Source: Pseudomonas sivasensis (GTDB taxonomy: Bacteria; Pseudomonadota; Gammaproteobacteria; Pseudomonadales; Pseudomonadaceae). Taken from it: a DNA stretch of 64,000 bases. Every line of letters starts with the position of its first letter. The stretch's first letter is position 1. This document shows positions 59,123 to 64,000 of the stretch, in pieces. Under the pieces are notes generated by a model. That model saw nothing but the letters and a program-made list of their open reading frames with translations, was not told the DNA's origin and made no database searches. The stretch covers positions 124,001 through 188,000 of the forward strand of contig NZ_JAAOWU010000004.1 in assembly GCF_013778505.1 (NCBI RefSeq), read 5' to 3'. The translations under genes and the position numbers were made by a program.

Positions 59123-60841
59123 TTATGCCAGAGCCCCCCAGCAAAACTCCACGCAGACACTGCGCCCGCCGTCAGACCAGCGTACGTCGCTGCTCAACTG
59201 GCGCACCAGGCTAAGGCCCCGACCCGACAGACGATCGACGTCCAGCGGCCGTGCCAGCATCTGTTCCACGTCGAAACCCGGCCCGCTGTCTTCCAGGCGC
59301 AACGTCATTTTGCCGCCCATGTGGGTGGGCGCCACCTGCACATGCACCCGCACGTAACCGCTGTTCAACTTCGCCAGGCGGTCATTGCGCTGGCGGTAAT
59401 ATTCGGCAAACCCCTGGGCATTGCGCTTGAGCCGCGAGTCCAGCCCCAGCACACCATGTTCCAGGGCGTTGGAATACAGCTCAGCCATCACGCTGTAGAG
59501 CGCCCCGCTCTGCTCGCGCAGGCCGTGGATTTCAAGCAGCAGTTGCAGCAGATAGGGCAAAGGGTTGTAGCGCTTGAGGGTCTCGGCGCGAAACTCGAAG
59601 CTCACCGACCAATCCAGCGGGCAGGATTGGCCGCTGTCGGCATACAACGGCCCGGTGGCGCGCAGGGATTGGCCGTGCTGCAGGGTGATTTCCACCATGC
59701 TCACGTCGTCACGCGCTTCACCGCGAAACGCCGCCAGGGCCTGTTCGATGTCTTCAAACAGACGATTGGGCTCGCGATTGGCCGCAAAGACCTGCTGTAA
59801 ACGCTCGGCGCCGAACAGTTGATCGTTGGCATCTGCGGTATCCAACACGCCGTCGGACAGCAGGAACACACGGTCGCCCAACGCCATGGGCCAGACTTCG
59901 GTGCGGTCATCAAAGGCTTGCGCCGACAACACCCCCAACGGCAAATGCCGCGACTGCATCGGGGTGCGCTTGCCGCTGGCGATGTCATGCACATAACCGT
60001 CGGGCATGCCCCCGTTCCACACCTCCACCACGCGCCGCTCGGTGCTCAGGCACAACAGGGTGGCGCAGCAGAACATGTCTACCGGCAGGATGCGCTTGAG
60101 CTTGGCATTCATCTCCCGAAGGATCTGCGTCAGGCCATAGCCCTTGGCGGTCATGCCGTAGAACACTTCCGCCAGGGGCATAGCGCCCACCGCCGCCGGC
60201 AAGCCATGGCCGGTGAAATCTCCGAGCAGCACATGCATGTCGCCTGACGGCGTGTAGGCCGCCAGCAGCAGGTCGCCATTGAACAGCGCATAGGGCGATT
60301 GCAGGTAGCGGATGTTCGGTGCGGCATTGATGCAGCCGGAGTGGGCGACCTTATCGAACACTGCCTTGGCCACGCGCTGCTCATGCAGCAGGTAGTCGTG
60401 GTGCTTGGCAATCATGTCGCGTTGCTGCAACACCGTGGCTTGCAGGCGGCGCAGGCGGTCCATGGCGTTGATCTTGGCCGCCAGGATCAGTTGGTTATAG
60501 GGTTTGGGCAGGAAGTCATCACCGCCGGCATCCAGGCACTCGGCCAGGGCAGCGCTTTCGCGCAGGGAGGTGAGGAAAATGATGGGGACCAATTCTTCCC
60601 CCGCCAGTTGCTTGATCCACCGCGCAGCGCCGTAGCCATCCATCACTGGCATCAAGGCATCCATCAGCACCAGCTGCGGCCGTTCGCGGGCGAAGACTTC
60701 GACGGCTTCCTCGCCGTTGGTAGCGGTGAGCACCTGATGCCCCTGGCGCCGCACAATGGTCGACAGCAACAGAAGATCGGCAGCGTTATCATCGGCGATC
60801 AGGATCGTCAGCGGCTCAACCGCGGGGGCCTGGGCGCTCAC
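59123..60841 (-). CDS. hsbR: HsbR, response regulator with PP2C phosphatase and anti-sigma-type kinase domains
   Basis: A 572-residue three-domain protein: receiver (about 10-130, ILIADDNAADLLLLSTIV, Asp in LVLMDALMPVMDGYG), a SpoIIE/PP2C phosphatase domain (about 190-400, HVLLGDFTGHGLPAAVGAMP, VFLLSDGVLDTAD) and a C-terminal RsbW-like ATPase domain (about 430-572, LYSNALEHGVLGLDS, LRLEDSGPGFDVEQM). It receives phosphate from HptB and switches the phosphorylation state of HsbA. GTG start overlaps the hsbA stop (GTGA). Confidence 0.93.
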   Translation of the reverse strand: MSAQAPAVEPLTILIADDNAADLLLLSTIVRRQGHQVLTATNGEEAVEVFARERPQLVLMDALMPVMDGYGAARWIKQLAGEELVPIIFLTSLRESAALAECLDAGGDDFLPKPYNQLILAAKINAMDRLRRLQATVLQQRDMIAKHHDYLLHEQRVAKAVFDKVAHSGCINAAPNIRYLQSPYALFNGDLLLAAYTPSGDMHVLLGDFTGHGLPAAVGAMPLAEVFYGMTAKGYGLTQILREMNAKLKRILPVDMFCCATLLCLSTERRVVEVWNGGMPDGYVHDIASGKRTPMQSRHLPLGVLSAQAFDDRTEVWPMALGDRVFLLSDGVLDTADANDQLFGAERLQQVFAANREPNRLFEDIEQALAAFRGEARDDVSMVEITLQHGQSLRATGPLYADSGQSCPLDWSVSFEFRAETLKRYNPLPYLLQLLLEIHGLREQSGALYSVMAELYSNALEHGVLGLDSRLKRNAQGFAEYYRQRNDRLAKLNSGYVRVHVQVAPTHMGGKMTLRLEDSGPGFDVEQMLARPLDVDRLSGRGLSLVRQLSSDVRWSDGGRSVCVEFCWGALA

Positions 60842-61143
60842 TTGATGTCGAACAGCTTGTCGAAGTTGGAGATGGCGAGGATCTTGCGCACATCGGAGTT
60901 GGTGTTGACCACCTCAACCTGCGCCTCTTCGCCGCCAGCATGGTCCCTCAACAGCAGGAGCATGCCCAAGGCCGAGCTGTCCATGTACGTGGTTTCTTTC
61001 AGATCGACCACATACAGCTCAGGCACTTTGTAGTAACGCTCGTAGGCGTCACGAAACGTCTGATGACTGCCGAAATCAAACCGTCCCTTGATAGCGATCG
61101 TCAACTTCTTCCCGTCCAGGGATACTTCTGACTCGATTGACAT
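60838..61143 (-). CDS. hsbA: HsbA, anti-sigma-factor antagonist (STAS domain)
   Basis: A 101-residue STAS-domain protein: SLDGKKLTIAIKGRFDFGSHQ, LYVVDLKETTYMDSSALGMLLLL with the phospho-acceptor Ser of MDSSALG, and AQVEVVNTNSDVRKIL. In P. aeruginosa HsbA binds FlgM when unphosphorylated, freeing FliA, and binds the diguanylate cyclase HsbD when phosphorylated; here it lies inside the flagellar cluster. First of hsbA-hsbR-hptB, with a REPIN between it and fliJ. Confidence 0.92.
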   Translation of the reverse strand: MSIESEVSLDGKKLTIAIKGRFDFGSHQTFRDAYERYYKVPELYVVDLKETTYMDSSALGMLLLLRDHAGGEEAQVEVVNTNSDVRKILAISNFDKLFDIK

Positions 61144-61218
61144 GCGACTGCTTCCTTGTCATGGGCATAGACACAAGGTGTAGCAGGCGAATGAGATCCG
61201 GGCAACACCGCAGGTCAA

Positions 61219-61311
61219 ATGCGGAAGAGGGCCTGGTCCCGATAGCCGTGGGTCAGTCAACAAATTCAGTGACCGATCTATCGCTATCGGGGGCAAGCCC
61301 CCTCGCACATT
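61219..61311. repeat. Diverged REPIN between fliJ and hsbA
   Basis: Right arm GCTATCGGGGGCAAGCCCCC through CACATT (61283-61311) and a degraded left arm (61219-61246, AATGCGGAAGAGGGCCTGG...CCCGATAGC). The spacer is 36 bases. The right arm ends exactly in the fliJ stop codon region, so the last base of the repeat is shared with the fliJ stop. Confidence 0.8.
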
Positions 61312-61760
61312 CAGAATTGTGATTGGCGGGGAAGACGTTGTGACAGCTCATCGAGCAACTTCTGCTCACGCTTGTCTTCCAGCGCCCGCGCTTCATCGAT
61401 ATAGCGCTGCACCAGCTTGCGCAAACCTTCGACCCGGGCAAACGCCTCTTGCCAACTTTCGCGGGCCTTATCGAGGTTGTTCTGGTGCCAGGCCAGGCTC
61501 TGGCGCTGTTGGCCCACGGCGGTTTCCAACTGGTTGAGAAAGCCCTGGTAGCCCATCAGCCACTGACCCGAAACGCCCTTGGTGCCGCGCTCGATCCATT
61601 GCTGTTGGTACTCGCCGCGAAAGCGTTCCAAGTCACCCAACTTGCTTTCCGCCAAGCGCACTTGGCCCTGGAAATAACCCAGGCGCTGTACGGCGGTTTT
61701 TTCGGCCTTTTCGGCCATGTCCACCACGGGGGCCAGGCGCGCGGCGCGGCTGTTGGCCAT
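61311..61760 (-). CDS. fliJ: Flagellar export chaperone/stalk protein FliJ
   Basis: A 149-residue protein that is one long helical coiled coil (AEKAEKTAVQRLGYFQGQVRL, WHQNNLDKARESWQEAFARVEG, QRYIDEARALEDKREQKLLDEL), as expected for FliJ, the central stalk of the FliI ATPase. Three bases separate it from fliI. The stop codon overlaps the edge of a REPIN. Confidence 0.93.
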   Translation of the reverse strand: MANSRAARLAPVVDMAEKAEKTAVQRLGYFQGQVRLAESKLGDLERFRGEYQQQWIERGTKGVSGQWLMGYQGFLNQLETAVGQQRQSLAWHQNNLDKARESWQEAFARVEGLRKLVQRYIDEARALEDKREQKLLDELSQRLPRQSQF

Positions 61761-61763
61761 GGC

Positions 61764-63122
61764 TTAGCCGCCTGGCGCAGGGGCGAAGATGGAATGCAGA
61801 TGCGCTTCGCTTTCACCCATGCTGATCTTGTCGTTGAGGCCTTGGCGCAGGTAAGTCACCAACTGCGGTTGCAGGGCGATCGCCAGGTCGGTGTCGCGAT
61901 CGCCACCGGCCACGTAGGCGCCAACGCTGATCAGGTCGCGGCTCTGTTGATAGCGCGACCACAACTGCTTGAACTGTTGCGCGCGGACCATATGCTCCGG
62001 CGTGACCACCGCCGGCATGACCCGGCTGATGGACGCTTCGATATCGATAGCCGGGTAGTGCCCTTCTTCGGCCAAACGGCGCGACAGCACAATGTGGCCG
62101 TCGAGCACGCCCCGCGCCGAGTCGGCGATAGGGTCCTGCTGGTCATCGCCTTCGGACAACACCGTGTAGAACGCAGTGATCGAGCCGCCACCGGCCTCGG
62201 CATTACCGGCGCGTTCCACCAGTTTCGGCAGCTTGGCGAACACCGACGGCGGGTAGCCCTTGGTCGCCGGCGGTTCGCCGATGGCCAGGGCGATTTCCCG
62301 CTGGGCCTGGGCAAAACGGGTGAGCGAGTCCATCAGCAACAGGACGTTCTTGCCCTTGTCGCGAAAGTATTCGGCGATGCGCGTGCAGTACATCGCCGCG
62401 CGCAAACGCATCAGCGGCGCATCATCCGCTGGGGAGGCGACGACGACGGAGCGCTTGAGGCCTTCTTCACCGAGGCTGTGCTCGATGAATTCCTTAACTT
62501 CCCTGCCCCGCTCGCCGATCAGCCCCACCACGATGATGTCGGCCTCGGTAAAGCGCGTCATCATGCCGAGCAACACCGACTTACCCACACCGGTACCGGC
62601 GAACAGGCCCAGACGCTGGCCGCGGCCGACCGTCAATAAACCGTTGATGCTGCGGATGCCCACATCCAGCGGCACGCTGATGGGGTTGCGATTGAGCGGG
62701 TTGATGGTGGGGCCGTCCATCGGCACCCAGTCTTCGGCTTTCATGCCGCCCTTGCCGTCCAACGCACGACCGGCGCCGTCCAGCACCCGGCCGAGCATGC
62801 TCATGCCCATGGGCAGGCGGCCGGTATCGGCCAGCGGTACCACGCGGGCGCCGGGGGCGATGCCCGCCAGGCTGCCGACGGGCATCAGGAAGATCTTGTT
62901 GCCGGAAAAGCCCATCACTTCCGCTTCGACCTGCACCGGATGGTAGCTGTCATCGTTGATCACCATACAGCGGCTGCCCATGGCGGCGCGCAGGCCCTCG
63001 GCTTCGAGGGTCAGGCCGACCATGCGCAACAGACGCCCTTCAAGGATCGGCTGGCCGGGCAATTCAGTGGCCTCGACGTAGCCGCTCAGGCGCTTGACGA
63101 AGCTGGTGCGATCAAGGCGCAT
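61764..63122 (-). CDS. fliI: Flagellum-specific export ATPase FliI
   Basis: A 452-residue F1-type ATPase. Walker [33 protein letters not shown], Walker [25 protein letters not shown] (in part), and the conserved [22 protein letters not shown]. It energises export with FliH and FliJ. The start overlaps the fliH end by 11 bases. Confidence 0.97.
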   Translation of the reverse strand: MRLDRTSFVKRLSGYVEATELPGQPILEGRLLRMVGLTLEAEGLRAAMGSRCMVINDDSYHPVQVEAEVMGFSGNKIFLMPVGSLAGIAPGARVVPLADTGRLPMGMSMLGRVLDGAGRALDGKGGMKAEDWVPMDGPTINPLNRNPISVPLDVGIRSINGLLTVGRGQRLGLFAGTGVGKSVLLGMMTRFTEADIIVVGLIGERGREVKEFIEHSLGEEGLKRSVVVASPADDAPLMRLRAAMYCTRIAEYFRDKGKNVLLLMDSLTRFAQAQREIALAIGEPPATKGYPPSVFAKLPKLVERAGNAEAGGGSITAFYTVLSEGDDQQDPIADSARGVLDGHIVLSRRLAEEGHYPAIDIEASISRVMPAVVTPEHMVRAQQFKQLWSRYQQSRDLISVGAYVAGGDRDTDLAIALQPQLVTYLRQGLNDKISMGESEAHLHSIFAPAPGG

Positions 63123-63876
63123 CGGCGGCGTCCAGGTCGACGCTGAGGTCAGGTTCGGCTGGGTTCAACACCTGCTCGTGGACTTGATCCAGCAGCTTGG
63201 CCATGATCTGGCTGATGCGGGTTTCCACCGTCGCATCAATGCGGCTGTGTTCGGTCTCGACCCGGCAACCACCGGGCTGCAGCGCTGCGTCTTCGACGAT
63301 GCGCCAGGTTTCTTCATGGCGCTCGCGCAGGGCTTTGACCTGTTCGAAATCCTGCGGGTTGATGTACAGCCGCACATTGCCGACACCCAGGGGCAGCAGC
63401 TTGAGTGCTTCGCGCATCACGCTTTCGATATGGCTGGAGTCGAGTACCAGTTCGCGCTGGATCACCTGGCGTGCAATATGCTCCACCAGGCCGACCATGG
63501 ATTTTTCAATCTGCGCATCCTGCTCGGCGATAGGGTCGAACAGCACACCCATCAAACGTTCCAGGCTGGCCAGCTTGACGCTCAGCGCCGCTTCGGCCTC
63601 TTGGCGCACCTTGAGAGTGGTGCTGCGAAAACCGTCTTTTTCACCCGCAGCGAAGCCTTCGTTGTAAGCCTCCTGGCGGATGCTTTCCAACTCTTCCAGG
63701 GTCAGTGGCTGGACTTCTTCCAGCGGCACTTCTTCCATTTCCACCGGCGTTTCTTCAACGGGTTCCGGCTCAGGCTCGGGCACATGCGGGTCGAAGCTGG
63801 GCAACGACCAGATGTCGAACCCACCGACATCCCGTGCGCGAATCAGATCGCTGGGCGCCTCATCTTTGTTCGACAT
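63112..63876 (-). CDS. fliH: Flagellar export ATPase regulator FliH
   Basis: A 254-residue protein. N-terminal WSLPSFDP (export-gate-binding Trp), a Pro/Glu-rich stretch ([19 protein letters not shown]) and [14 protein letters not shown] (GxxxG-like helix), then a C-terminal V-type ATPase E/FliH domain ([54 protein letters not shown]). It holds FliI at the gate and C-ring. It lies ten bases after fliG. Confidence 0.93.
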   Translation of the reverse strand: MSNKDEAPSDLIRARDVGGFDIWSLPSFDPHVPEPEPEPVEETPVEMEEVPLEEVQPLTLEELESIRQEAYNEGFAAGEKDGFRSTTLKVRQEAEAALSVKLASLERLMGVLFDPIAEQDAQIEKSMVGLVEHIARQVIQRELVLDSSHIESVMREALKLLPLGVGNVRLYINPQDFEQVKALRERHEETWRIVEDAALQPGGCRVETEHSRIDATVETRISQIMAKLLDQVHEQVLNPAEPDLSVDLDAADAP

Positions 63877-63886
63877 CAGGGGCGCC

Positions 63887-64000
63887 TTAGATCATTTCTT
63901 CGCCGCCCTTCCCACCGAGAACGATTTCTCCGGCTTCGGCCATACGGCGGGCAATGGTGAGGATTTCTTTCTGCGCGGTTTCTACGTCGCTGACGCGCAC
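63887..64000 (-). CDS. fliG: Flagellar motor switch protein FliG, C-terminal end (runs off right edge)
   Basis: Only the last 37 codons are in the window: VRVSDVETAQKEILTIARRM, followed by AEAGEIVLGGKGGEEMI and the stop. This matches the end of FliG, the torque-generating switch protein, in which GGKGGEEMI is a typical Pseudomonas C-terminus. The order fliG-fliH-fliI-fliJ agrees. Confidence 0.93.
   Translation of the reverse strand: MRVSDVETAQKEILTIARRMAEAGEIVLGGKGGEEMI

Overview
The window reads as chromosomal DNA of a fluorescent Pseudomonas, most likely of the P. fluorescens group. The reasons are a pyoverdine locus (pvdL-pvdG divergent from pvdS), a polar-flagellum/chemotaxis cluster in Pseudomonas order (fliGHIJ to cheW), an acyclic-terpene (atu) cluster, and REP-type inverted repeats with the GTGGGAGGGGGCTTGC core typical of that group. 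All functional calls are by reading the sequence; no database search was run.

Region 1 (1-8760): iron acquisition. The 5' part of the giant pyoverdine synthetase pvdL and the type II thioesterase pvdG lie on the minus strand, preceded by a 17-codon ORF that overlaps pvdG. The sigma factor gene pvdS is divergent and has a well-formed sigma70/Fur control region. A hydroxyornithine-acetylase-like GNAT gene sits convergent to pvdS behind a textbook PvdS-type promoter. Region 2 (8839-18241): atuR and the divergent atuABCDE-atuF genes for citronellol/geraniol-type degradation, with two mirror-image palindromes between atuR and atuA. A roughly 490 bp nested inverted-repeat element separates atuE from atuF.

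Region 3 (18315-24836): housekeeping and signalling genes, namely an exonuclease, ppnP, a MOSC protein, cheV (with a FliA-type promoter), an unrecognised helical protein, a NarL-type two-component pair and a YegS-like lipid kinase. Region 4 (24929-36604): a two-partner secretion locus. The order of transcription is a TpsB transporter, an HlyC-type toxin lysine acyltransferase, a 2583-residue TpsA exoprotein ending in a lipase-like triad, then four small lipoprotein genes, of which the first two are tandem paralogues. This is the most unusual system in the window.

Region 5 (36793-64000): a nearly continuous minus-strand flagellar/chemotaxis cluster. In order of transcription it runs fliG(end)-fliH-fliI-fliJ, hsbA-hsbR-hptB, fliK, fliLMNOPQR-flhB, two cold-shock-domain genes, flhA-flhF-fleN-fliA, cheYZAB, motCD, parC-parP-cheW and a DUF2802 gene. 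Sigma54-type -24/-12 elements precede fliK, fliL and flhA, REPIN-type repeats sit beside fliJ and fliK, and a possible structured RNA lies between fliA and cheY. No tRNA, rRNA, CRISPR array or insertion sequence was recognised.
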